From JAXDMK01 sp963765955 (GTDB taxonomy: Bacteria; Actinomycetota; Acidimicrobiia; Acidimicrobiales; AC-14): a DNA stretch of 64,000 bases. Under the pieces are notes generated by a model. That model made no database searches and was not told the origin of the DNA. It saw only the letters and a list, made by a program, of their open reading frames with translations. Of the stretch, positions 1 to 9,087 are shown in pieces (within the stretch, counting starts at the first letter, position 1; every line of letters starts with the position of its first letter). The translations under genes and the position numbers were made by a program. Where the stretch lies: positions 248,001 through 312,000 of the forward strand of contig CAVXYA010000009.1 of NCBI GenBank assembly GCA_963765955.1, given 5' to 3'.

Positions 1-397
1 GCCCTTCAGCTTCATCCTCTGGGGCAGCAGCATCCCCGTGTTCTGGGCCGAGGCCGCCATCCGCAACGGGAGGCTCGGGCCGTTCAAGGCGGGCATGGCG
101 ATCAGCTTCGTGATGGGGCTGTCGTTCCTGCTCTACACCCTCTACGACTTCGAGGAGCTCACCTTCGGCTGGCGGGACAACGCCTACGGGTCGATCTTCT
201 ACACGATCGTCGGGCTCCACGCCCTCCACGTGTTCATCGGCCTGGCCATGAACGTCGCCTGCCAGGCCAAGGCCTGGCTGGGCCGCTACGACCGGGGCCG
301 CCACGCCAGCGCCGAGGTGTTCTCGCTGTACTGGCACTTCGTCGACGTGGTGTGGCTGTTCGTCTTCCCGTCCCTCTTCGTCTCGCTCCACCTATGA
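1..397 (+). CDS. ctaE: cytochrome c oxidase subunit III, 3' part
   Basis: Membrane subunit III of the aa3-type terminal oxidase. Only the C-terminal part (about 131 residues) lies in the window; the frame is open from base 2. It shows the last membrane helices of the family: a helix around the residues coded near 95-150, then the HALHVFIGLAMN helix, and the terminal YWHFVDVVWLFVF helix, which is diagnostic of subunit III. The stop overlaps the next start by four bases (ATGA at 394-397), so the two genes are translationally coupled. The block continues with a CtaG-like factor and cytochrome b, a usual actinobacterial respiratory neighbourhood. Confidence 0.93.
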   Translation, partial: PFSFILWGSSIPVFWAEAAIRNGRLGPFKAGMAISFVMGLSFLLYTLYDFEELTFGWRDNAYGSIFYTIVGLHALHVFIGLAMNVACQAKAWLGRYDRGRHASAEVFSLYWHFVDVVWLFVFPSLFVSLHL

Positions 398-795
398 GCG
401 AGCACACCCTGTCCGCCGGCGAGGCGGCCCGCCGTTCGCACAGCATCGTGTCGGCCATCAAATCGGCGGTCACGGTCTGGTACGCCCTGCTGGGAGGCAT
501 CGGGGCCTGGACCATCCACCTCGTGGCCCTCACCAGCTTCGTCCGCTTCACCTGCAACACGGACAACTACGTGTGGGTGCTGCACCTGATCACGGCCGTC
601 ACCCTGGGCCTGACGGTGGCGGCCATGGCCCTCTCCCAGCGACTGGTGCGGGAGGGCAAGGCCGGCACGGGCGAGGAGGCCGAGCGGACCCAGTTCATCG
701 GCCAGCTGGGGCTGGTGGTGGGCGCGGTCAACCTCATGCTCATCGCCCTAGAAGGGCTCTACGTGTTCGTCCTGGAATCGCGGCGCTGTGGCTGA
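394..795 (+). CDS. small three-helix membrane protein of the oxidase operon
   Basis: A 133-residue protein not recognised as a named family. The start is the ATG overlapping the upstream stop. The first ~30 residues are polar, followed by three hydrophobic segments (about residues 34-55, 62-82 and 105-128). The order subunit III / small membrane protein / CtaG suggests an oxidase accessory or subunit IV-like protein, but I see no motif that proves it. Its stop lies inside the start of the next gene (overlap of 8 bases, 788-795). Confidence 0.7.
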   Translation: MSEHTLSAGEAARRSHSIVSAIKSAVTVWYALLGGIGAWTIHLVALTSFVRFTCNTDNYVWVLHLITAVTLGLTVAAMALSQRLVREGKAGTGEEAERTQFIGQLGLVVGAVNLMLIALEGLYVFVLESRRCG

Positions 796-1588
796 CCCGG
801 GTCCCGCGGTCCTGATCGTGGCCGCTGCCGGCTGCTACTGGGCTGGTCGCCGCCGGGAGCCGGTGGCCGCCGCGGCCGGCCGGGAGGCGTGGCGTCGGTG
901 GCTGTTCGGGGCGGGGCTGGCCACGGTGGCGGTGGCCCTCCTCTCGCCCCTCGACGCCCGGGCCCACGCCAGCCTGACCGCCCACATGGTGCAGCACGTG
1001 CTGCTGCTGGCCGTCGCCCCGCCCCTCCTCGTGGCCGCGGCCCCGGTGCCGGCCCTGGTGGCAGGCCTACCGGGCGCGCTCCGCGGCCTGGTGGCGCACG
1101 GGTGGGGCGTCGTGCGGGCGTCGGCTCGATCCCGCCGCTGGCCGGTGTGGATGGCCGGCGCCATCCTGGTCCAGACGGGGGTGATGTGGGCGTGGCACGC
1201 CCCCACCCTGTACGCGGCCGCCCTGCGTCACCTGCCGCTCCACGCTCTCGAGCACCTCAGCTTCCTCGGCACCGGGCTGCTCTTCTGGGCCGTGCTGGCG
1301 GCCGCGGTGGCGACGGGGCGAGGTGCCGGGGTCCCGGCCATGTTCGTGGCCGCCCTGCCCGGCACCGCCCTGGGTGCGGCCCTCACCCTGGCCGCCCGGC
1401 CCTGGTACCCGGCCTACCCCTCGCTCGAGGACCAGCAGCTGGCCGGCGTCGTGATGTGGGGCTTCGCCGGAACCGTCTACGTGGTCGCCGCCGGCGTCGT
1501 GTTCGGCCTGTGGCTGGCGGCGGCGGAGGACGACAATCCCGCCGCGGTTCACAGCAGTCTCGCCCCCTCCGTCGAGCAGGTCGGATAG
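788..1588 (+). CDS. ctaG: CtaG-like cytochrome c oxidase assembly factor
   Basis: Predicted polytopic membrane protein of 266 residues of the caa3-type CtaG family (DUF1404-like), thought to help metal-centre assembly in the oxidase. The start is GTG at 788. A histidine-rich HMVQH motif sits at the head of the second helix (around residue 65), and further conserved histidines lie in MWAWHAP and HALEHLSF, as expected for the family. At least six hydrophobic stretches are visible. The gene is embedded between the oxidase genes and cytochrome b, which supports the role. Confidence 0.85.
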   Translation: MADPGPAVLIVAAAGCYWAGRRREPVAAAAGREAWRRWLFGAGLATVAVALLSPLDARAHASLTAHMVQHVLLLAVAPPLLVAAAPVPALVAGLPGALRGLVAHGWGVVRASARSRRWPVWMAGAILVQTGVMWAWHAPTLYAAALRHLPLHALEHLSFLGTGLLFWAVLAAAVATGRGAGVPAMFVAALPGTALGAALTLAARPWYPAYPSLEDQQLAGVVMWGFAGTVYVVAAGVVFGLWLAAAEDDNPAAVHSSLAPSVEQVG

Positions 1589-1597
1589 GCGGGTCGG

Positions 1598-3110
1598 ATG
1601 ATCGAGAGGCTGTACCGGTGGGTCGACTCCCGGCTGGGCGTGACTCAGGTTCTCCCGCCGGGCCCTGAACAAGATCTTCCCCGACAACTGGTCGTTCATG
1701 TTGGGCGAGGTGGCCATGTACTGCCTCGTCGTGCTGATCCTGACCGGCATCTATCTCACGTTCTTCTTCAGCCCCAGCGCCAACGTGGTCGTCTACGACG
1801 GGAGCTACGTCCCCCTGCAGGGGGTGCGGATGTCGGAGGCCTTCCGGTCGACCGTCCGCCTGAGCTTCGACGTGCGGGCCGGGCTCGTGTTCCGCCAGAT
1901 GCACCACTGGGCCGCCCTCATCTTCGTGGCCGCCATCGTCGCCCACCTGTGCCGGGTGTTCTTCACCGGCGGCTTCCGCCGTCCCCGGGAGCTGAACTGG
2001 ATCATCGGGGTGACCCTGCTGACCCTCGTCATCTTCAACGGGTTCAGTGGCTACTCGCTGCCCGACGACCTCCTGTCGGGCACCGGCCTGCGGATCGCCT
2101 ACTCGATAGCCCTGGCCGTCCCGGTCGCCGGCACGTGGATCGCGTTCCTGCTGTTCGGGGGTGAGTTCCCCGCGCCCGACATCCTGTCGCGGCTGTTCGT
2201 CCTCCACGTCCTGTTCGTCCCCGCCGCCATCGTGGGCCTGCTCGGCGCCCACCTGGCCATCCTCTGGCACCAGAAGCACACCCAGTTCCCGGGCGTGGGC
2301 CGCACCGAGGACAACATCGTGGGGTCCCGGCTGTGGCCGACGTACGCGGCCCGGTCCATCGGGCTGTTCGCGGGCGTGTTCGCCCTGATCGCGGCCCTCG
2401 GCGGTCTGGCCCAGATCAACCCCATCTGGCTCTACGGCCCGTTCGAGCCCTCGGCCGTCACCACCGCGTCCCAACCCGACTGGTACATGGGTTGGGTGGA
2501 GGGGGCGATGCGCCTGTTCCCCGCCTGGCGGCTCCACATCTTCGGCTACACAGTGTCCGAGCTGTTCTGGCCGGGCGTGGTGCTGCCTGGCATCACCTTC
2601 GGGCTGCTGTACGCGTGGCCCTTCCTCGAGGCGCGGGTGACCGGCGACCGCGGCGTCCACCACGTCCTCGACCGGCCCCGGCACCGACCGGTGCGGACCG
2701 CCATCGGGGTCGGCACGCTCACGTTCTACGTCGTGCTGTTCATCGCCGGTGCGCAGGACATCGTCGCCCAGAAGCTCGGCGTGGGGGTGCCGACGGTGAT
2801 GTGGACGCTGAGGGTCATGCTCCTGGTCCTGCCCCCGTTCGCCGCTCTGGTGGCGTACAAGCTGTGCCACGACCTGACCGGCGCCGACGACATCGAGCGG
2901 GAGAAGGAGGTGATCCGGTCGAGGGGCGCGGCGGAGGACGAAGGGCCCGAGGACGGCATCGACCCGACGACGGCGCCGGCGAGCCCTCCTGCTCCCGGCA
3001 GCCCGGCGCCCACGCCCGGAGAAGGCGCCCCGGTGAGCGCCGCCCTCCTGGGCCGCCTGGTGGCGTGGCTGCTGGACCGGGTCCGGAACCGGAGGGGCGC
3101 CCGCCGCTGA
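1598..3110 (+). CDS. qcrB: cytochrome b subunit of the bc1 complex, interrupted by one surplus base
   Basis: Quinol-oxidising, haem-bearing subunit of the cytochrome bc1 complex. It begins at ATG 1598 (MIERLYRWVDSRLGVTQ) and changes frame at about 1649. Removing one base there, for example the second G of CAGG, gives FSRRALNKIFPDNWSFMLGE, the normal QcrB N-terminus. The rest is intact to 3110: a haem-ligand region RQMHHWAALIF, the actinobacterial Qo motif PDWYMGW, many membrane helices and an acidic, proline-rich C-terminal tail of about 70 residues. I regard the frame change as a consensus error. The other subunits (qcrA, qcrC) are not in the window. Confidence 0.88.
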
Positions 3111-3230
3111 CGGAGTCGGCCCGAGCGGGATGGACCACCCCGATCGTGACACCATCCGCGGCCCGGGGGAGCGGTGCGGGTATGGTCGACTGCGCTTCCC
3201 CAGCACCCGACGACGAGCCAGGGAGGTCGT

Positions 3231-5849
3231 GTGGCCCGTACCCCGCCCGGTCGTGCTCAGGCGCGGGAGGAGCCCTCGCTCCTCGGAGCGCTCGGCCGCC
3301 TCGACGAAGTGGCCCTGGCCACCCTGCTGACCGTCCGTCCCGACCTGGCCGACCCTCCGCCCCGCAGCCTGATCGACCTGGCCGCCCGGGCTGACGCACC
3401 GGCGAGCGTGAACGCGTGTCAGGAGACCCTCGATCTGGCCAGTCACCAGGTCCACGCCGCCCTCTGCCTCCTCCCTGCGCCGGCCACCGTTGGCCAGCTG
3501 TCGCAGCTGTTGGTGGTCGACGAGCACGATCCTGATCTGACGGCCGCCCTCCGCAGCCTCGTCGACCGGGCGATGGTGGTGCGCGACGGCGATCGGGTGC
3601 GGCTGCTCCCTGGGCTCGAACTGCGTTTCCCGGCCGGCCTGGGGCCTCCGGTGGCCGTCGCCCTGGCCGCCCAGTCGGCGGTCGCCTTGGCCAACTGCGC
3701 CCGGCGGTTGGGTGTCCCGGCCGGCACCACCAAGGCGGCCACCCTGGCGTCGATCACCGCCGCACTGGCCGAGCCGGGGCAGGTGGCCCGCCTCCTCAAG
3801 GGGGCGCCGGCGGGCGCGGCCGAGCTGGTCCGCCGCCTGGCCCATGACGGACCGGAGGGCTACGCCCCGGGAGCGGCCTACAACGGCGACAAGAGCGCCG
3901 CCGGGTGGTTGGCCAACCGGGGGATGGTGGCGCCCGTGGGTTGGGACACCGTCCTGCTGGTGCGGGAGGTCGGCCTGGCCGTCCGGGGCGGCAACGTCTT
4001 CCCCGAGCTGGCCCTTCACCGGCCCGACCTGTCGCTGCAGCCGGTCGATGGGGCGGGCGCCGATCGGGGCGCGGCCGAGCGGGCGCTGCGGCTGGTGGCC
4101 GACGTGTCCACCATCCTCGACGGCTGGGCGCTCGATCCGCCCCGCCTGCTCAAGGCCGGCGGTCTCGGGATCCAGGCGGTGCGGCGGGCGGGCAAGGCCG
4201 TCGACCGGCCGGAGGTCTCGGTCGCCCGGGTGATCGAGCTGGCCGCGGCCGCCGGGCTGGTGGGTATCGACGACGCCACCAACGCTGCCCTCCCGCTGCC
4301 CGCCTACGACCGGTGGTCGGCCCTGCCGGTGGCCGGGCGGTGGTCCCACCTGGTCGGCGCCTGGATCGCGTGGGACCTCCACGTGAGCGCGGCCGGGGCC
4401 CTCGACCAGAAGCACAAGCCGATCGCCCCGCTCATGATCCGCGCCCCCGAGCCCCACGCCGCCGCCCGGCGAGCCCGGGTGCTGGCCATGTTGGCCGAGG
4501 TTCCCGCCGGCACCGCGGTGTCGTTCGAGACCGCCTACGACCGGATGCTCTGGGACGCGCCGGTGCTCTGGTCGGGTGGCCCGGGCCCGGCCGAGATGCT
4601 GGTCGCCTGGACGTTGGCCGAGTGCGAGCTGCTCGGGCTGTGCGGCCTCGGTTCGCTGAGCACCTGGGGCCGTCTGGCGGCGGTGGGCGATCTCGAGGGA
4701 GCAGAGGCCGCCCTCGGTCGGATCGTCCCGGAGGCCACGTCGCGCTTCGTCGTCCAGGCCGATCTCACCGCGCTGGCCCCCGCGGAGCTGGTGCGGCCGG
4801 TGCTGATCGAGCTGGCATCGATGGCCGACCTCGAGTCCCGGGGGGCGGCGACGCTCTATCGGTTCACCGAGGCGTCGGTGCGGCGGAGCTACGAGGCGGG
4901 TCGGGGGGCGCCCGAGATCCTCGCCTTCCTCGAGGCGCACGCGGCCAAGGGCGTGCCCCAGGCGCTGACCTACCTGGTCAACGACGTCGGCCGGCGGTTC
5001 GGGCAGCTACGGGTGACGGCGATGTCGTGCTGCGTGAGGAGCGACGACCCGTCCTTGCTGGCCGAGGTCGTCGCGTCTCGTGCCGGCCAGCGGCTCGGCC
5101 TCCGCCTGCTGGCGCCCACGGTGGCCGCCGCCACCGCCGATGCGCCGGCGGTGCTCGACGGCCTGCGGGCCGCGGGGTACGTCCCCGCCGAGGAGGGGCC
5201 CGACGGCGCCCTCGTCATCCGCCGGCCCACGCCCCGCCGGGCCGTCCCCGACCGGCGAGTGGCGGCGCTCACCGGCCGCCGGCCGGGGGCGTCGGCCGGG
5301 TTCGGCCCGGTCGGCGACCCCTTCTCACCCGCCGACCACTCGTCCGTCGGGCCCGCGACCCCTCCAGGCCCGGCCGCCGCCGGGGGGAGCCGAGGATCGG
5401 TCCCCGGCGGCGATCGCGGCCCGTCTCGTCCGATCCAACCGCCAGGGCGCGCGCCAACCGCGCCGCTGAGGCGGCGGCTCCCGTCGGCCCAACCGCCCGC
5501 CCGTCGTCCGGAGCCCGAGCGGTTGCTGTCGCTGGCCCCGCCGCCTCGGCAGGGGCTGACGGGCTCGCCCTTCGAGGTCGCCGACGCCTTCGCCCGCCCG
5601 GCCACCATCGCCCGGGGGCCGCTGGCGGTGTCCGACCTCCTCGACCGGGCGCTGATCGAGGACTGGCCCGTCCGGCTGGCCTACACGAGCAAGAAGGGCC
5701 GTACCACCCAACTCACGGGTTCGGTCCTCGACGTCGGCGACCGCGACGTGGTGTTCGAGCTCATCTCCTGGGAGAGTCGGGTGCTGGCGTTGAGCCGGAT
5801 CGAGTGGGCCCGGGTGCTGACCGAGGCCGAGGAGGACGCCCTCGCATGA
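3231..5849 (+). CDS. helicase-associated domain protein, partner of XPB
   Basis: A large protein of about 872 residues resembling the mycobacterial protein encoded beside the XPB helicase (helicase XPB/Ssl2 N-terminal-like domain family). The GTG at 3231 is chosen because GGGAGG lies just upstream. The N-terminal half holds repeated winged-helix-like segments, starting with LLGALGRLDEVALATLLT. A proline- and arginine-rich linker (about residues 670-770) precedes a small conserved C-terminal domain with LLDRALIEDWPVRLAYTSKK. No helicase Walker motifs are visible. The stop overlaps the helicase start (ATGA at 5846), so the two are probably made together and work in the same repair process, which is inferred. 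Confidence 0.8.
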   Translation: MARTPPGRAQAREEPSLLGALGRLDEVALATLLTVRPDLADPPPRSLIDLAARADAPASVNACQETLDLASHQVHAALCLLPAPATVGQLSQLLVVDEHDPDLTAALRSLVDRAMVVRDGDRVRLLPGLELRFPAGLGPPVAVALAAQSAVALANCARRLGVPAGTTKAATLASITAALAEPGQVARLLKGAPAGAAELVRRLAHDGPEGYAPGAAYNGDKSAAGWLANRGMVAPVGWDTVLLVREVGLAVRGGNVFPELALHRPDLSLQPVDGAGADRGAAERALRLVADVSTILDGWALDPPRLLKAGGLGIQAVRRAGKAVDRPEVSVARVIELAAAAGLVGIDDATNAALPLPAYDRWSALPVAGRWSHLVGAWIAWDLHVSAAGALDQKHKPIAPLMIRAPEPHAAARRARVLAMLAEVPAGTAVSFETAYDRMLWDAPVLWSGGPGPAEMLVAWTLAECELLGLCGLGSLSTWGRLAAVGDLEGAEAALGRIVPEATSRFVVQADLTALAPAELVRPVLIELASMADLESRGAATLYRFTEASVRRSYEAGRGAPEILAFLEAHAAKGVPQALTYLVNDVGRRFGQLRVTAMSCCVRSDDPSLLAEVVASRAGQRLGLRLLAPTVAAATADAPAVLDGLRAAGYVPAEEGPDGALVIRRPTPRRAVPDRRVAALTGRRPGASAGFGPVGDPFSPADHSSVGPATPPGPAAAGGSRGSVPGGDRGPSRPIQPPGRAPTAPLRRRLPSAQPPARRPEPERLLSLAPPPRQGLTGSPFEVADAFARPATIARGPLAVSDLLDRALIEDWPVRLAYTSKKGRTTQLTGSVLDVGDRDVVFELISWESRVLALSRIEWARVLTEAEEDALA

Positions 5850-7825
5850 GCGAACAACCTGGTGGCGGACCCACCGCGGGACCGCTGATCATCCAGTCCG
5901 ACCGCACGCTGCTGCTCGACGTCGACCATCCCGACGGCGCCGCCTGCCGGGTCGACATCGCCCCCTTCGCCGAGCTCGAACGCTCGCCCGAACACATCCA
6001 CACCTACCGCCTCACCGCCCTCGGGCTGTGGAACGCGAGCGCCGCCGGCCACGACGCGGAGCAGGTGGTCGACGCCCTCCTGCGGTGGTCCCGCTACCCG
6101 GTCCCCCAGGCCCTGCTCATCGACGTGGCCGACCTCATGGCCCGCTACGGACGGCTCGTGCTGGAGGTCGATCCCGTCCACGGACTCGTGCTGCGCAGCA
6201 CCGATCGGGCCGTGCTCGAGGAGGTGGCCCGGGCCAAGGCGGTCGTCCCCCTCCTCGGGCCCCGGATCGACGGCGACAGCTTCGGCGTCCCCCGGGCCGA
6301 GCGGGGCCGGCTCAAGCAGGCGCTGCTCAAGGTCGGATGGCCGGCCGATGACCGGGCCGGCTACGTCGACGGCACCGCCCACCAGATGACGCTGCGGACG
6401 GGGGTGGGCTTCGACCTGCGGCCCTACCAGCAGGAGGCGGTCGACGCCTTCATCGCCGCCGGCAGCGGCGTGATCGTGCTGCCGTGCGGGGCGGGCAAGA
6501 CCCTCGTGGGCCTGGGGGCGATGGCCCGGGCCGGCGCCCGCACGTTGATCCTGGTCACCAACATCGTCGCCGCCCGCCAGTGGCGGGCCGAGCTGTTGGC
6601 CCGCACCACCCTCACCGAGGACGAGGTGGGCGAGTACAGCGGCGAACGCAAGGAGATCAGGCCGGTCACCCTGGCGACCTACCAGATCATCACCACCCGG
6701 CGGGGAGGCCTCTACCCCCACCTCGAGCTCCTCTCCGCCGAGGACTGGGGACTGGTGGTGTACGACGAGGTCCACCTGCTGCCGGCGCCCGTGTTCCGGA
6801 TGGCGGCCGACATCCAGAGCCGGCGCCGACTGGGACTCACCGCCACCCTGGTGCGGGAGGACGGCCGGGCGGGCGACGTGTTCAGCCTCATCGGGCCCAA
6901 GCGCTACGACGCCCCCTGGCGCGACATCGAGGCCCAGGGCTGGATCGCGCCCGCCCGGTGCGTGGAGGTGAGGGTCACGCTGGCCGACGAGGAGCGGATG
7001 GCCTACGCCCTGGCCGAGCCCGAGGAGCGCTACCGGGTGGGCGCCACCGCCCGGTCGAAGCTGGCCGTGGTGGAGGCGCTGGTGGGGGAGGCGGTCCGCC
7101 GGGGCGAGCCGACCCTGGTGATCGGCCAGTACCTCGACCAGCTCGACCAGCTCGGCGAGCGGCTGGGCGCCCCCGTTCTCAACGGCAAGACGCCCACTGT
7201 CGAGCGGGAGAAGCTCTACGACGCCTTCCGCCGGGGCCTGGAGCCGGTGCTGGTCGTCTCCAAGGTGGCCAACTTCTCCATCGACCTGCCCGAGGCGTCG
7301 GTGGCGATCCAGGTGTCGGGCACGTTCGGCAGCCGCCAGGAGGAGGCCCAGCGCCTCGGCCGCATCCTGCGTCCCAAGGCCGACGGCCGCCAGGCCCACT
7401 TCTTCACCATCGTGGCCCGCGACACCAACGACCAGCAGTTCGCAGCTAACCGCCAGCGGTTCCTCGCCGAGCAGGGCTACACCTACGAGATCGTCGACGC
7501 CGAGGCCGTCCTCCACGCCGCGTCCGTCGTGCCGGGGCCGCGGGGCCGCCGGGGCGGGTCCCGAGCCTCTCGGTGGCGTCCCCGGGTCGGCGGCGCTGCC
7601 GCCCCCCGTATCGGACTGCTCCCACTCCCCGTCCCGAGCTCCTCGGCCCGCCGCCCGACGACCGATGACCCCGAGGCCGTCGCCTCGCGGGCGGCGGCCA
7701 GCGGGGCTACGGAGCCTCCGACAATGGCCGGGTCATGCATAACTCCGCCGTCCCACCGATGGGTGCACCTTCGGCCGCCTCGAACGAAGGGATATTGCAG
7801 CCTCGGAGGCTATCCGGGTTGTTAG
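5846..7825 (+). CDS. XPB-type DNA repair helicase
   Basis: Superfamily 2, 3'-5' DNA helicase of the bacterial XPB family. An N-terminal XPB-like domain is followed by Walker A GAGKT (about residue 214), the DEVH box in VVYDEVHLLP, motif III LGLTATLVREDGR with the XPB RED signature, and motif VI QRLGRILRP. The core ends near residue 550 (DAEAVLHAA). The open frame then continues about 110 residues through arginine/proline-rich, low-complexity sequence to 7825. That tail resembles nothing I know and may be an unnoticed frame change or read-through into non-coding DNA. Function and core boundaries are certain; the 3' end is not. Confidence 0.88.
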   Translation: MSEQPGGGPTAGPLIIQSDRTLLLDVDHPDGAACRVDIAPFAELERSPEHIHTYRLTALGLWNASAAGHDAEQVVDALLRWSRYPVPQALLIDVADLMARYGRLVLEVDPVHGLVLRSTDRAVLEEVARAKAVVPLLGPRIDGDSFGVPRAERGRLKQALLKVGWPADDRAGYVDGTAHQMTLRTGVGFDLRPYQQEAVDAFIAAGSGVIVLPCGAGKTLVGLGAMARAGARTLILVTNIVAARQWRAELLARTTLTEDEVGEYSGERKEIRPVTLATYQIITTRRGGLYPHLELLSAEDWGLVVYDEVHLLPAPVFRMAADIQSRRRLGLTATLVREDGRAGDVFSLIGPKRYDAPWRDIEAQGWIAPARCVEVRVTLADEERMAYALAEPEERYRVGATARSKLAVVEALVGEAVRRGEPTLVIGQYLDQLDQLGERLGAPVLNGKTPTVEREKLYDAFRRGLEPVLVVSKVANFSIDLPEASVAIQVSGTFGSRQEEAQRLGRILRPKADGRQAHFFTIVARDTNDQQFAANRQRFLAEQGYTYEIVDAEAVLHAASVVPGPRGRRGGSRASRWRPRVGGAAAPRIGLLPLPVPSSSARRPTTDDPEAVASRAAASGATEPPTMAGSCITPPSHRWVHLRPPRTKGYCSLGGYPGC

Positions 7826-7856
7826 CTGGCGTTATGCGTATTGTGTGGGGTAGCGT

Positions 7857-7896
7857 TGTACATCTCAACTGATGTACACCGTTCTCGGTGTACAGT
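7857..7896 (+). promoter_or_regulatory. TGTACA array over the ATPase promoter
   Basis: Three TGTACA hexamers start at 7857, 7873 and 7889, exactly 16 bases apart. The second and third form a perfect inverted repeat with 9-base arms (TGTACACCG and its complement) around TTCT, 7873-7894. The first and second form another, TGTACATC / GATGTACA, 7857-7878. A -10-like TACAGT (7891-7896) falls in the third hexamer, six bases before the GTG at 7903, a spacing seen at other promoters in this window. This looks like a repressor operator overlapping the promoter; the regulator is unknown. Confidence 0.6.
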
Positions 7897-7902
7897 TTCG
7901 TC

Positions 7903-9087
7903 GTGAGCCGCCCCGAGGACAAATCCCAGAGCCAAAGCTCGGCTGAGCCGTGGGCCATGATGGCGAATCTCGGCGGTCCGGTCGACCCCGACGACCACGT
8001 CGGCCATAGCTCGGAGCTCGACCAGGTCCTACTGTCGACGGAGCATGTCGGTTCGCTCGTCACCGGGGACCGTCGGATGGGCAAGACGTCACTGCTCCGA
8101 AAGGCTGAGCAACTGCTCGGCCAGGAGCACGTCGTGCTTCGCATCAGCGCCGAGACCGACGACGTCGTGTTGTTCGGGCGCCGTTTGCTGGACGTCCTGC
8201 GGGGCCATCAGGTGTTCGCCGATGAGCTTGATCGGTGGAGCGTGGCGGTCGATGTCGGTTACGGCGGCGTCCGCCTGCGGCGGCAACCGGCCGGAGCCAC
8301 CAGCGAAGAGGATCAGAGTGACGACCTGTTCGCCTGGGCGGCCAGGAGAGCGGCTCCGGGAAAGCTGATTGTCATCCTGGACGAGATCACGGTGTTGGCG
8401 AGTGCCATCGAGCACGGTCGACCTGGAGGCGGGCTCGAGTTCCTCCGGAGCCTACGCCGTCCCCGGCAGGAACTGGAGAACGTGGCGATGGTACTGGCGG
8501 GGTCCGTCGGATTGCACCACGCGGTGCCCGATAGCGCGCCGCTGAATGATCTCCAGAAGGTGCGGGTTGGCCCGTTGGCCACCGACGACGCTGTGCTGCT
8601 GGCTCGCTGCCTGCTGCTGGGTGAGGAGATCGTGACGTCCGACGAGCTGGCCGTTGCCCGGGCCATGGTGGCGGCGAGCGACGCCATCCCCTACTTCATC
8701 CACCATCTCGCCAGTGCCGCCCGACGTCACGGTGGAGTGATCACGCCCGGAGTCGTTGAGTCATTCCGTGGAGAGGCGCTTACCGACCCGGACGATCCGT
8801 GGAACCTTCGCCACTACCGGGACCGGTTGCCGGGCTACTACGGCGCTAACGCTGACCTCGCCGGGCACATCCTCGATGCCTTCGCCAAGGTCGATGGGCC
8901 CCTCGACATCGAGCGCCTCACGTCGCTGCTCGGCGCCGTCGACCTCGACCCGCGGCCGGCGCGTGCCGACCTCGTGCGCCTCGTCGAGCAACTCGAGTCC
9001 GACCACTACCTCCGGCGGGACGGTGCCGCAGACGAGTTCGCCTACCGCATCCTGCGGGACGCCTGGCGGGCCATGCGCCGGCTGTGA
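7903..9087 (+). CDS. P-loop ATPase of an accessory two-gene module (first gene)
   Basis: A 394-residue AAA+/STAND-type ATPase resembling archaeal-type ATP-binding proteins. Walker A is GDRRMGKTSLL (about residues 54-64) and Walker B is KLIVILDEI, with the sensor-like segment LAGSVGLHHAV after it. The C-terminal third (YRDRLPGYYG onwards) looks like winged-helix repeats. I chose GTG 7903 because a -10-like TACAGT lies six bases upstream; GTG 7888 and ATG 7957 are alternatives. The base composition is visibly less GC-rich at third positions than in neighbours. The stop overlaps the next start by four bases (GTGA). Function is unknown: regulation, defence or plasmid-type partition would all fit. 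Confidence 0.75.
   Translation: MSRPEDKSQSQSSAEPWAMMANLGGPVDPDDHVGHSSELDQVLLSTEHVGSLVTGDRRMGKTSLLRKAEQLLGQEHVVLRISAETDDVVLFGRRLLDVLRGHQVFADELDRWSVAVDVGYGGVRLRRQPAGATSEEDQSDDLFAWAARRAAPGKLIVILDEITVLASAIEHGRPGGGLEFLRSLRRPRQELENVAMVLAGSVGLHHAVPDSAPLNDLQKVRVGPLATDDAVLLARCLLLGEEIVTSDELAVARAMVAASDAIPYFIHHLASAARRHGGVITPGVVESFRGEALTDPDDPWNLRHYRDRLPGYYGANADLAGHILDAFAKVDGPLDIERLTSLLGAVDLDPRPARADLVRLVEQLESDHYLRRDGAADEFAYRILRDAWRAMRRL

Noticed and set aside
1383..4940. Very long open frame on the minus strand across cytochrome b and the helicase-associated gene
   Set aside because: It is the antisense shadow of two well-conserved plus-strand genes in GC-rich DNA; composition is biased and no domain is recognised.
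7737..7837. GCATAAC ... GTTATGC pair resembling integron attC ends before the two-ATPase module
   Set aside because: The inner L''/L' boxes are not complementary, the R boxes deviate from the consensus, and no integrase is present; chance is more likely.
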